From the NCBI GenBank assembly GCA_027364825.1, contig DAHXOM010000193.1, forward strand, positions 1-9,543: a stretch of DNA of 9,543 bases, given 5' to 3'. The first letter of the stretch is position 1; every line of letters starts with the position of its first letter. This document shows positions 1-7,110 of the stretch, piece by piece. The DNA comes from a bacterium (GTDB taxonomy: Bacteria; JAMCPX01). Made by a program: the position numbers and the translations under genes. The notes below the pieces were generated by a model that was given only the letters and a program-made list of their open reading frames with translations, was not told where the DNA came from and did not search any database.

Positions 1-165
1 GGTCGGATGCTGGCGGAACATCGAAAGAAAGACAAGGAACGGCAGCGTAACATTGAAAACGAACCTGGACAGAATGCGGTTGTCCCGCTCTTCCACGAGT
101 CCCGACACACGGGCAAGCATGCCGATTATAATCAGAAAAAAGGCTTCTAAAAGTGTATCATTCAT
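1..165 (-). CDS. AEC-family (auxin efflux carrier-like) transporter, N-terminal fragment
   Basis: This is the first 55 codons of a leftward gene that runs off the left edge, read from ATG at 165-163 with no stop. The peptide starts MNDTLLEAFFLIIIGMLARV, a first membrane helix at about residues 6-20. A short charged loop follows (LVEERDNRILSRFVFNV), then the start of a second helix, TLPFLVFLSMF. The pattern of a Gly-containing first helix, a loop ending in 'L..FVFNVTLP' and a second helix is typical of the Mem_trans/AEC family, inner-membrane carriers that include malonate permeases and plant-PIN-like proteins. The substrate cannot be told from this piece. No Shine-Dalgarno sequence precedes the ATG; the upstream bases are the T-run of a terminator. 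An in-frame ATG at 222 would give a longer form, but the extra 19 residues are not transporter-like and cross the hairpin. Family is likely from pattern only; the rest of the gene is not visible. Confidence 0.72.
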   Translation of the reverse strand, partial: MNDTLLEAFFLIIIGMLARVSGLVEERDNRILSRFVFNVTLPFLVFLSMFRQHPT

Positions 166-173
166 TTTTATAC

Positions 174-201
174 AAAAAAGGCGAGGTTTTGCCCCGCCTT
201 T
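174..201 (-). terminator. Rho-independent terminator, leftward
   Basis: Read on the minus strand, the arm AAAGGCGGGG and the arm CCTCGCCTTT form a 10-position stem with one mismatch and a five-base loop. Six T residues (174-179) follow the stem at once. The plus-strand reading has only three T residues after the stem, so it should work leftward, ending the valS-nadC-transglutaminase transcript. It lies only 8 bases before the start codon of the transporter gene at 165. Confidence 0.8.
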
Positions 202-231
202 ACGCAAACCTGCAATCCGCATTCAATAGAT

Positions 232-275
232 AATCCCCCCTCTCCCCCCTTTAGTAAAGGGGGGTAGGGGGGATT
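232..275. repeat. G/C-run palindromic intergenic repeat
   Basis: This is a nested inverted repeat. The outer arms are AATCCCCCC (232-240) and GGGGGGATT (267-275). The inner arms are CCCCCCTTTA (244-253) and TAAAGGGGGG (255-264), around a single central G. The arms are separated by TCT on one side and TA on the other. Both arms match perfectly, so either strand could fold into a long hairpin. The form (two C6 blocks, an A/T centre, two G6 blocks) looks like the short palindromic repeats scattered between genes in many anaerobic Proteobacteria and Nitrospirota. Only one copy lies in this window, so its repetition in the genome is an inference. It sits 57 bases past the stop of the transglutaminase-like gene and before the terminator. 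Confidence 0.7.
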
Positions 276-332
276 TGAAAACAGATCAATGATAGCATCA
301 AAACATGTTTGCGGATGTTTGGCGTTCTCCGA

Positions 333-2243
333 TTAATGTCTGCTCCTTCTATGCCTTACCACGTGCTTTTTGAATTTCAGTTTCTCGAATACAACGACCT
401 GGTTTTTCCCGGTTATTACCGCATTGTTGAAGAGCTGTTTTATAAGCACGTAATCCTGCGGCTGAACAGCGTATGCATCCGAAAGCATCGTGCCGGTATA
501 GCCCAGGTGTTTCTCAAGTCTTTTGTAGGAAACAGTAAAGCTGCCGAACTTGTTGGTGTAAGACGTATTGTCCGGCATATAACGTATTCTGTATCCGTCC
601 GGTATATTAAAGGTAACGATATTCTTCTTTTCGAAGTTATAACCGATTAGAAGAGTATAGGTCCTTTTATCACGCGCCACAATCTGGGAAAGATTTTGCA
701 GGGACATGTTCGGCACCTTTACAATCAGAAGGTCCCCTGCCTTTATAACATAATCCTGGCAGGTAAAATGAAGACTTATGTCCACCGGTATGTTCAGGCT
801 GTAGATATCGGATATGCTGTAACTGCTCACGATTGCGCCGGGGCACACGTCATTTGCAGTTCCTTCCATAAATGATTTCCTCTGGATGGGTTTCATGTCC
901 CGCAGCATGGATTTTTCATACATGCTGTACACTCCGTTGTAGGTAAGCTTCATGGAAATATCTATGGAACCGTTGTTTGTTATGTTTACCGTCCTGTCGT
1001 CGATGATACTGTTCGTCTCTGCGGGAAACACCGGTGTTTTTATAATGATCGCCTTATCCGGTTGTATGATTACAACGTCCCTGCCCTGGTCCATGGGAGG
1101 AAGGTCGCGGTAACCCGTGACGTCGGACGTCGAATCAAGGAACCAGAAGCCCTTGTCCCGGGGGACGGCAACGATTTCATGATCGAATTGTCCCGGTGAC
1201 GGCAACGCCGGATCCATCTTTGCTATACCCGCGGTATCAACCAGCACCGGATACGCTGTTACCCCTATATGCTTGAGCATTGCTATGAGCAGTGTTGCGT
1301 GGTCCTTACAATCACCGTATTTGTTCTTAAATATGTCCATGGCTTTATGCGGCTTATACCCTTCTATGCCGAATTCTATTCCGACATAGCGGATATTGAG
1401 GGAAACATAGTTGTATATTGCACGTATCTTTTCATCCCTGGTTGAAAGTCCCTTCGTCAGTTCCCCGATCTTTTGATCAAGGGCCGGGTCGGTTTCATAT
1501 TGACTGCCTGCAAGCCCCCAGTACCAGGTTGCCAGCGCATCCCACGACGGAACAGTGCTGACAGCAACACGGTTGGAGATATCGGACATGGGCGGCATAT
1601 TCTGTTCGGGTATGATCTGGGTTATATTTTTAAGTTCCCATGTGTACACTACCCTGTTCCCCTTTTCAACAATAGAAGGCGGACCGCTGAAATTATACTG
1701 CTTATAATCAAACTTCATGCCTTTGGGGAAACTCAGTTCGTAGGTCGACAACTCTATCGGATCGCTTGTCTGAAGGTGGTCGCTGTCAAAAAAGTTATTG
1801 TCCATATACGGTTTTATGGTTGTTATCCTCACCTGGTAATCTATGGTGGATTCGGGAGTACATCCCGGCATGGTTATGGTTCTGTACTTGATATCCGAGT
1901 AAATGGGAGCACTGACGATAAAAGGCGGTGTCACATCGTTGATTGCCTTCTTGTCCGGCTTTAATATCTTGCCGTCGGGTGTAATCGTTTTTGCATCGAG
2001 GATCTCTATTTTCTGGTATTCTGTGGAGTAGGGCAGCACAACTTCACAGTAGTCATTTACCCCTCTCTTGTTGAGTATCTTTATTTTTTCATGCTCCAGT
2101 GTTGTATAGGTGAAATTGCCGAATACGGTTGTTCTGTCTATATCTTTTAGAATAATCGCGCCTGCCTCATGCTGCGGTTGATCCGCATGGGCATAGACCG
2201 GCATGAACAGGGCGACAATTAATAGAATCAAGAAATTTTTCAT
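333..2243 (-). CDS. Exported DUF3857 / transglutaminase-like protein
   Basis: The 636-residue product starts with a signal peptide (MKNFLILLIVALFMPVYAHA, likely cut after residue 20), so it should act in the periplasm or at the outer face of the cell. Residues about 45-205 look like the DUF3857 beta-rich domain. Residues about 255-380 are a transglutaminase-like fold with a full Cys-His-Asp triad visible: Cys312 in KYGDCKDHA, His355 in FDHEIV and Asp370 in FWFLDSTSD. The C-terminal third (about 410-620) is beta-rich and probably the DUF3858-type domain; the tail is very basic (KKHVVRHRRSRH). Such proteins may be proteases or amidases rather than cross-linking enzymes; no substrate is known to me. 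The ATG overlaps the nadC stop as ATGA, and AAGGAGAG at 2247-2254 is a strong ribosome binding site 3 bases upstream. It is the last gene of the valS-nadC chain. Domain calls are from motif recognition. Confidence 0.88.
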   Translation of the reverse strand: MKNFLILLIVALFMPVYAHADQPQHEAGAIILKDIDRTTVFGNFTYTTLEHEKIKILNKRGVNDYCEVVLPYSTEYQKIEILDAKTITPDGKILKPDKKAINDVTPPFIVSAPIYSDIKYRTITMPGCTPESTIDYQVRITTIKPYMDNNFFDSDHLQTSDPIELSTYELSFPKGMKFDYKQYNFSGPPSIVEKGNRVVYTWELKNITQIIPEQNMPPMSDISNRVAVSTVPSWDALATWYWGLAGSQYETDPALDQKIGELTKGLSTRDEKIRAIYNYVSLNIRYVGIEFGIEGYKPHKAMDIFKNKYGDCKDHATLLIAMLKHIGVTAYPVLVDTAGIAKMDPALPSPGQFDHEIVAVPRDKGFWFLDSTSDVTGYRDLPPMDQGRDVVIIQPDKAIIIKTPVFPAETNSIIDDRTVNITNNGSIDISMKLTYNGVYSMYEKSMLRDMKPIQRKSFMEGTANDVCPGAIVSSYSISDIYSLNIPVDISLHFTCQDYVIKAGDLLIVKVPNMSLQNLSQIVARDKRTYTLLIGYNFEKKNIVTFNIPDGYRIRYMPDNTSYTNKFGSFTVSYKRLEKHLGYTGTMLSDAYAVQPQDYVLIKQLFNNAVITGKNQVVVFEKLKFKKHVVRHRRSRH

Positions 2244-3085
2244 GTTCTCTCCTTTTTGTAAATGTTAGTCAGCTTCATTGAAATATCAATAGCCCTTGCG
2301 GAATGGGTAATTGCACCTGTTGATATAAAGTCCGGACCTAACCCTGCTACTGCCTTTATGTTCCCGAGGGTAATGTTACCGGAAACCTCTGTCAGGACTT
2401 TACCACGGGCCAGGGAGAGTGCCTGTTCCAGCTTTTTGAGATCCATGTTGTCGAGCAGTACGATATCTGCGCCGGCAGTTATTGCCTCTTTTAATTCCTT
2501 CATATCTTTAACTTCAACTTCGACCTTATGATACGGTTTGATCCGCTGGATGTGTTTTACGGCTTTTTTTATATTGCCTGCCGCTTTTATATGATTGTCT
2601 TTTATCAGAATACCGTCGAACAGACCGAATCTGTGGTTTGTCCCCCCCCCTGCCCTCACAGCATATTTTTCAACGATACGCAGTCCTGGCGTGGTTTTTC
2701 TCGTATCAAGCAATACTGTGTCTGTGCCCGCAAGCTCTTGGACATACAGACGGGTAAGAGTAGCTATTCCGGACAGTCTCATCAAAAAATTGAGTGCTGT
2801 ACGCTCGGCCTTTAAGAGTGAAGATGCACGCCCCGTTACATTGACCAGTATTTTACCGCTTTTTACGCTCTCCCCGTCCTGTACCATGCAGGTAAATCTT
2901 ACCCGGGGATCTATTCTTGTAAAGACCTGCCCTGCAACCATAAGACCGGCAACGACCGCATTTTCTTTGACCCTGATAATACCGGAGGCAAAAAACGCAT
3001 CATCTATAATGGTGTCCGTCGTAATATCGCCGGTTCCAATATCTTCATCAAGAGCTGCAGCAATAAGGCGTTCTAATCCTCTCAT
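2240..3085 (-). CDS. nadC: Nicotinate-nucleotide pyrophosphorylase (carboxylating), quinolinate phosphoribosyltransferase
   Basis: This cytoplasmic enzyme converts quinolinate and PRPP to nicotinate mononucleotide, CO2 and pyrophosphate in de novo NAD synthesis. Its 281 residues are the usual family length. Family signatures are in order: DEDIGTGDITTD (13-24), ERTALNFLMRLSGIAT (94-109), DTRKTTPGLR (127-136), the RAGGGTNHR block (144-152) with Arg144 and His151, LFDGILIKDNHI (155-166), VEVEV (188-192), DIVLLDNM (207-214), EVSGNI (233-238) and DFISTGAITHSA (252-263). The basic residues Arg105-type (here Arg95), Lys130 and Lys162 expected to hold quinolinate and PRPP are present. The ATG overlaps the valS stop (ATGA at 3082-3085), with only a weak upstream ribosome site, which fits translational coupling. 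The stop overlaps the next gene in the same way. A run of nine G (2642-2650) encodes Gly146-148. nadA and nadB are not in the window. Confidence 0.96.
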   Translation of the reverse strand: MRGLERLIAAALDEDIGTGDITTDTIIDDAFFASGIIRVKENAVVAGLMVAGQVFTRIDPRVRFTCMVQDGESVKSGKILVNVTGRASSLLKAERTALNFLMRLSGIATLTRLYVQELAGTDTVLLDTRKTTPGLRIVEKYAVRAGGGTNHRFGLFDGILIKDNHIKAAGNIKKAVKHIQRIKPYHKVEVEVKDMKELKEAITAGADIVLLDNMDLKKLEQALSLARGKVLTEVSGNITLGNIKAVAGLGPDFISTGAITHSARAIDISMKLTNIYKKERT

Positions 3086-5739
3086 TTCAGCAATTCTTTC
3101 ATCCTGTTCATGGAAGCATTGAGCTGCTCATACCGCTCCCTTATCTGGTTGTTGGTAGTCTTCGTCTCCTCAATGACCTCCTGCGGCGCCTTTTTCAGAA
3201 AATCCTCATTACTGAGCTTGTATTTATATTTTTCGAGATCGGACTGCAGCCTGCCCATCTCTTTTTCAAGGCGCTGTATCTCGACAGACGGCTCGATGAC
3301 CCCGGCAAGGTGGACGTGGATGGTTAACCCGTCCAGGTGGTCGGCTGCACTCCCCTTTACATCCTCTCCTGCTGTTTGCTGGTCGAGTATGTTACCGTGG
3401 ACCATTTGAGTTATATAGTTTGAGTACTTACCCGTCAGGATTATTTTTTCTTCTGCACCGGTAAAACTCAGGCCAACCTGGCTTGCCGCAGGGACATTGC
3501 ATTCCGCCCTTATATTCCTTATTTTCGTTATAATTTCGATGACGGTATCGATCTCAACCGCAAAAGCCCCGGCAGAGTCGTCTGCGCTGATAAGCTGTGC
3601 CGGATCCGGATAGGGTGCATGCATGATCGAATCATCCTTCTCCGTATCATATCCGGGAGTGTGCCGGATAATATGATATATCTCCTCGGTAACAAAGGGT
3701 ATGAAAGGATGAAGAAGCCTTATTATGGTTTCATGGACAAACAGCATATTCTCGACCGGCCTCTTGTCGGATGAGGCGTTGGAATAAATCTTGACCATTT
3801 CGAGGTACCAGTCGCAGTACTCATGCCAGACAAACTGGTACAGGACTGTTGCTGCATCATTGAACCGGTAGTTTTCTATGGCATCCTTCACATTCAGTAT
3901 CGTAGTGCGGAGCTTATTATTAATCCATGCATCGATAGGAATGACGTTCTCCTGTTTCGGCGGGTGGGTCAATCCCGACTCTGTCACTTTCATCATGAGA
4001 AATCGTGTACTGTTCCACAGCTTATTTATAAAATTCCTGTAACCGGTTATCCGCTGTTCCGAAAGCTTTATGTCGCGTCCCTGTGCCGCCATTGATGCAA
4101 GGGTAAACCTGAATGCGTCCGTTCCATACTTATCTATGATAATAAGGGGGTCTATGACATTCCCTTTTGTTTTGCTCATTTTCTTGCCGAACTCGTCCCG
4201 TACAAGGGCATGGATATACACGTCCCTGAAAGGAACATCCCCCATGAATTTTAACCCCATCATCATCATACGGGCAACCCAGAAAAAGAGTATATCGAAG
4301 GCCGTAATAAGGATGCTGGTAGGATAGTAATACGCAAGCTCCGGGGTTTTGTCCGGCCAACCGAGCGTTGAAAACGGCCAGAGAGCCGAGGAAAACCACG
4401 TATCAAGGACATCTTCGTCCTGATGAATATTCGTACTGCCGCATTTTTCACACGCCTGCGGTGTCTGTGTCGAAACGGTTATACTCTTACAATCGTCACA
4501 ATACCATGCCGGGATCCTGTGTCCCCACCAGATCTGCCGCGATATGCACCAGTCCTTGATGTTTTCCATCCACTCGAAATAAGATTTTTCCCACTGCTGC
4601 GGAATGATCCGCGTCCTGTGCTCTTGGACGGCTTTGATTGCTTCCTGGGCAAGCGGACTGGTTTTAACAAACCATTGGGTGGAAACCATGGGTTCTGTAA
4701 TGGTCCCGCACCGGTAGCATGTGCCTGCGGATAATTTGTAATCCTCTGATTTTGCGAGTACGCCGAGCTTCTGCAGTTTCTCAAGAATGGCTGCTCTTGC
4801 CTTATATCTGTCCATCCCCTGATATTTACCGGCTGCAGCTGTCATTTTTCCGTTGAGATCAATAACCTGAATGGATTGCAGCGAATGCCTCCGGGAAATT
4901 TCAAAGTCATCGAAATCATGCGCGGGCGTTACTTTGACGGCACCCGTACCAAAATCGCTATGAACGGCTTGATCTGCTATGACCGGTATCTCCCGTTCCG
5001 CCAGAGGAATCACGACCGTTTTACCGATCATCTCTTTGTATCGCGGATCATCCGGATGGACTGCGACAGCAGTATCCCCAAGCATGGTTTCAGGCCTTGT
5101 GGTTGCAACCGTTATCCCTTCATTCCGTCCGGTAAAGGGATAAAATATAAAGTAGAGTTTACCAGCTTCATCTTTATGTTCCACCTCGAGATCGGACAGT
5201 GCGGTAGAACATCGCGGACACCAGTTAATGATATATTCGCCCCGGTAAATAAGACCTTCGTTGTAGAGCCTGACGAACACCTCTTTAACAGCCCGCGACA
5301 ATCCTTCATCCATGGTAAAACGCTGCCGTTTCCAATCGCATGCCACCCCGAGTTTCATTAACTGATTGACAATCGTATCGCCTGATTGCTTTTTCCATTC
5401 CCACACGCGCTGTATAAACTTTTCCCTGCCTATTTTGAACCTGTCGAGTCCTTCTTTGGCAAGTTGTTTTTCAACGACATTCTGAGTAGCTATTCCGGCA
5501 TGGTCGGTACCCGGGATCCAGACAGTATTAAATCCCTGCATCATCTTGTAACGTACCATGATATCCTGCAGGGTGTTGTTCAATGCATGTCCCATGTGCA
5601 GGGAGCCCGTGATGTTTGGAGGGGGAATAACGATTGAATACGGCTGCCGTTTGTCCGGCTGTGAGTGAAATAAACCCTTCTGCAGCCATTCGGCGTACCA
5701 TTTTTCTTCGATATTTTTGTGGGTATATGCCTTGTCCAT
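3082..5739 (-). CDS. valS: Valyl-tRNA synthetase
   Basis: This class I aminoacyl-tRNA synthetase charges tRNA-Val with valine in the cytoplasm and hydrolyses mischarged Thr-tRNA. Its 885 residues are the normal bacterial length. The ATP-binding HIGH motif appears as HMGH (48-51) after PPPNITGSL. The KMSKS loop is KMSKT (520-524). The CP1 editing domain is present with TTRPETMLGDTAV (213-225) and the ValRS-type HDFDDFEISRRH block (274-285). Four Cys pairs (174/177, 341/344, 414/417, 430/433) can form zinc sites. DVLDTWFSSALWPF (443-456) is the usual class I Ile/Val/Leu block. The anticodon-binding helical domain covers about 600-760, and a C-terminal coiled coil (about 815-885) is the arm typical of ValRS. 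The start fits the family N-terminus, though no clear Shine-Dalgarno precedes it. The gap to the receiver gene is 72 bases with no terminator seen, so read-through from that gene is likely. Confidence 0.98.
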   Translation of the reverse strand: MDKAYTHKNIEEKWYAEWLQKGLFHSQPDKRQPYSIVIPPPNITGSLHMGHALNNTLQDIMVRYKMMQGFNTVWIPGTDHAGIATQNVVEKQLAKEGLDRFKIGREKFIQRVWEWKKQSGDTIVNQLMKLGVACDWKRQRFTMDEGLSRAVKEVFVRLYNEGLIYRGEYIINWCPRCSTALSDLEVEHKDEAGKLYFIFYPFTGRNEGITVATTRPETMLGDTAVAVHPDDPRYKEMIGKTVVIPLAEREIPVIADQAVHSDFGTGAVKVTPAHDFDDFEISRRHSLQSIQVIDLNGKMTAAAGKYQGMDRYKARAAILEKLQKLGVLAKSEDYKLSAGTCYRCGTITEPMVSTQWFVKTSPLAQEAIKAVQEHRTRIIPQQWEKSYFEWMENIKDWCISRQIWWGHRIPAWYCDDCKSITVSTQTPQACEKCGSTNIHQDEDVLDTWFSSALWPFSTLGWPDKTPELAYYYPTSILITAFDILFFWVARMMMMGLKFMGDVPFRDVYIHALVRDEFGKKMSKTKGNVIDPLIIIDKYGTDAFRFTLASMAAQGRDIKLSEQRITGYRNFINKLWNSTRFLMMKVTESGLTHPPKQENVIPIDAWINNKLRTTILNVKDAIENYRFNDAATVLYQFVWHEYCDWYLEMVKIYSNASSDKRPVENMLFVHETIIRLLHPFIPFVTEEIYHIIRHTPGYDTEKDDSIMHAPYPDPAQLISADDSAGAFAVEIDTVIEIITKIRNIRAECNVPAASQVGLSFTGAEEKIILTGKYSNYITQMVHGNILDQQTAGEDVKGSAADHLDGLTIHVHLAGVIEPSVEIQRLEKEMGRLQSDLEKYKYKLSNEDFLKKAPQEVIEETKTTNNQIRERYEQLNASMNRMKELLK

Positions 5740-5811
5740 GTGCTTTACGATAAGCTACTTCTGTAAACCGAAAGACCGCCGGAACGTTAAACAGTTATAG
5801 AGGGTTTATGC
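5740..5811. other. Intergenic spacer between receiver gene and valS
   Basis: These 72 bases separate two leftward genes. On the minus strand I see neither a stem followed by a T-run nor a convincing promoter. A TTTACA hexamer occurs on the minus strand, but no fitting -10 follows. There is a loose inverted repeat (TAAACC at 5764-5769, GGTTTA at 5803-5808) with a long loop, of doubtful meaning. No T-box leader of the kind that controls some synthetase genes is possible in so short a stretch. Confidence 0.5.
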
Positions 5812-7008
5812 TTAAGCTTTTTTCTTTGTCGTCTTTAATCTCTGGATCTCTTCCTTGATCATCGTCTCGGTTAAAGCAGGCACTACCTCCCATATAATCT
5901 TTTCCGCCACCTCTCGTATGATGGTATCTGCCTTACTCGCGACTATCTGCTGTACAGTATCGGGCAGGAGCTCCTTGAGCAAACCTTCTATTTTTGCAGA
6001 TGCCTTCTCCAGCAATTCTTCCCTGCTGATACTAACCTGCGGTGCTACTTCGTTATGCGTTACCATGTCAGGTTCCATTGGTTCTATCGGTTCTGTTGGT
6101 TCTATCGGTTCTACGATTCCCCGTTCTTCGAATGTTTTTTCGTAGTGTTCCTGCTCCAGGACCGGTTCTTCCGGTTTCGTTGTTTCTGCCTCTTCCATTG
6201 CTTCTTCAAGATCGCCGAAACCTACATTGCTCTCTTCTGTCTCACTCAGCAGCTCCGGAGACTTTGTTTCTTCTCCAAATTGCTCTTCCGGCAATTTCTC
6301 GACAGGGAATTCCTCCAATAATGGCTCTACTGATGTTTCCTGGGCATGTCCGGTTTTTGCTTTTTCTTCACCGAGAGGGATCGTTTCCCATCCGCTCTCG
6401 TCCCCGATGGTGTCCCCGGTTACTTCAAATGTTTCTGCTTCAGAGAGTTCGTGTATTTCCTCCCTGTGTTCTTTGGGCATCACTTGTGCAGGAGGAGGCG
6501 GCGGAGTTGGTTTCGGGATTGGAGGTGCCGCCGGCCTTCTTGGAGGAGGCGGAGGTGGTACGCCCGGTCTTGATGTGGGAGGCGGAAGGGGTGCCGGCCT
6601 GGAGGCCGCTGTCTTTGCCTCGGCAGGTTTTTTCACCGCAGGCTTGGAAAACAGGGCATTAACTTTGTCAATCAGCGCCTGTGTTTCAAACGGTTTCGAA
6701 AGCCATGCATCTGCACCGGCCTGTTTCGCTTTTTGTTCATCAAAAGCCTCGAAAGCTCCTGTTAATAAGAGGACCGGGGTTCCCTGCAAAGAAGGATTAC
6801 TCTTCACTGCATCGCATACTTCATAACCATTCTTTCCGGGCATGACTATGTCCGTAAGGATTATATCCGGTTTCACTTCTCCTGCTTTTTTTATTGCATC
6901 ATTGCCGTTATCAACGATGGTAATCTCATATTCAGGAGAAGAAAATGTGATCGATATAACCTTTTGAATAGTTATTGAATCATCAGCGAGTAAAATCTTT
7001 TTACCCAT
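5812..7008 (-). CDS. Response regulator: receiver domain, Pro-rich and acidic linker, helical C-terminus (RomR-like layout)
   Basis: The 398-residue product has three parts. Residues 1-122 form a complete CheY-type receiver: acidic pair Asp9-Asp10, phospho-acceptor Asp53 in LTDIVMPG, Thr83 and Lys105 in SKPF. Residues about 123-178 are Pro-rich, with runs of five and six prolines. Residues about 180-325 are acidic and probably disordered, and include five tandem X-Glu-Pro units (299-313). Residues about 328-398 look helical and ordered, with AEKIIWEVVPALTETMIKEE at 368-387, then a Lys-rich end. No DNA-binding, GGDEF or histidine kinase domain is seen, so it is likely a protein-interaction output. 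REC plus Pro-rich plus Glu-rich plus conserved C-terminal helix is the layout I know for RomR, a Myxococcus cell-polarity regulator, but homology beyond the receiver is unproven. AAGGAGG at 7013-7019 is a near-perfect ribosome site for the ATG at 7008. It is first in the leftward unit. Confidence 0.88.
   Translation of the reverse strand: MGKKILLADDSITIQKVISITFSSPEYEITIVDNGNDAIKKAGEVKPDIILTDIVMPGKNGYEVCDAVKSNPSLQGTPVLLLTGAFEAFDEQKAKQAGADAWLSKPFETQALIDKVNALFSKPAVKKPAEAKTAASRPAPLPPPTSRPGVPPPPPPRRPAAPPIPKPTPPPPPAQVMPKEHREEIHELSEAETFEVTGDTIGDESGWETIPLGEEKAKTGHAQETSVEPLLEEFPVEKLPEEQFGEETKSPELLSETEESNVGFGDLEEAMEEAETTKPEEPVLEQEHYEKTFEERGIVEPIEPTEPIEPMEPDMVTHNEVAPQVSISREELLEKASAKIEGLLKELLPDTVQQIVASKADTIIREVAEKIIWEVVPALTETMIKEEIQRLKTTKKKA
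6070..6115 (-). repeat. Five 9-base tandem units inside the receiver gene
   Basis: On the plus strand five units of the form GGTTCTATC or close variants (GGTTCCATT, GGTTCTATC, GGTTCTGTT, GGTTCTATC, GGTTCTACG) follow each other without gaps. On the coding strand they give five X-Glu-Pro triplets (Val, Ile, Thr, Ile, Met as X) at residues 299-313. Because the unit is a whole number of codons, gain or loss of copies would change linker length without a frameshift. Confidence 0.85.
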
Positions 7009-7035
7009 AAGTCCTCCTTAATCATTATGTTATCT

Positions 7036-7065
7036 TTAGTAGCACATACGCCAAAACTGTGTCAA
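7036..7065 (-). promoter_or_regulatory. Candidate promoter of the receiver-valS-nadC unit
   Basis: On the minus strand a perfect -35 hexamer TTGACA (7060-7065) is followed after 18 bases by TACTAA (7036-7041), a poor -10 with three matches to TATAAT. A better -10-like hexamer, CATAAT (7024-7029), has no -35 at the right distance. The position, 28 bases upstream of the receiver start, and the perfect -35 make a promoter here plausible, but the -10 is weak. Confidence 0.35.
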
Positions 7066-7110
7066 GGATGAAGCAAGGCACTATCAGGAAAATAGCAGCG
7101 GGCAAGATTA

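Larger units (their letters stand above)
166..332. other. Intergenic region with palindrome and terminator
   Basis: This gap lies between the transglutaminase-like gene and the transporter gene, both leftward. It holds the palindromic repeat at 232-275 and the terminator at 174-201. I see no gene and no convincing -35/-10 pair for the transporter. A TATAAA hexamer (minus strand, 172-167) lies too close to the ATG, and no -35 stands at the right distance from it. Confidence 0.6.

Noticed and set aside
1..150. A 49-codon open frame on the plus strand at the left edge
   Set aside because: Its product is highly charged and unlike any family I know, while the minus strand over the same bases gives a clear AEC transporter N-terminus.
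1473..1964. A 163-codon plus-strand frame opposite the transglutaminase-like gene
   Set aside because: The minus-strand gene is full length with signal peptide and catalytic triad; the antisense frame has no recognisable feature.
5740..5811. Possible leader regulation (T-box or attenuator) of valS
   Set aside because: The spacer is 72 bases with no terminator stem and no room for a T-box structure.
6042..6826. Long plus-strand open frames (about 200 codons) opposite the receiver gene
   Set aside because: They arise from the biased Pro/Glu codons of the receiver gene's linker; the products are low-complexity Gly/Ser/Leu/Phe-rich strings with no domain.
7042..7056. A TGGC...TGC string on the minus strand resembling a sigma-54 promoter
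   Set aside because: The spacing between the GG and GC elements is 7 bases, not the 10 needed for sigma-54.
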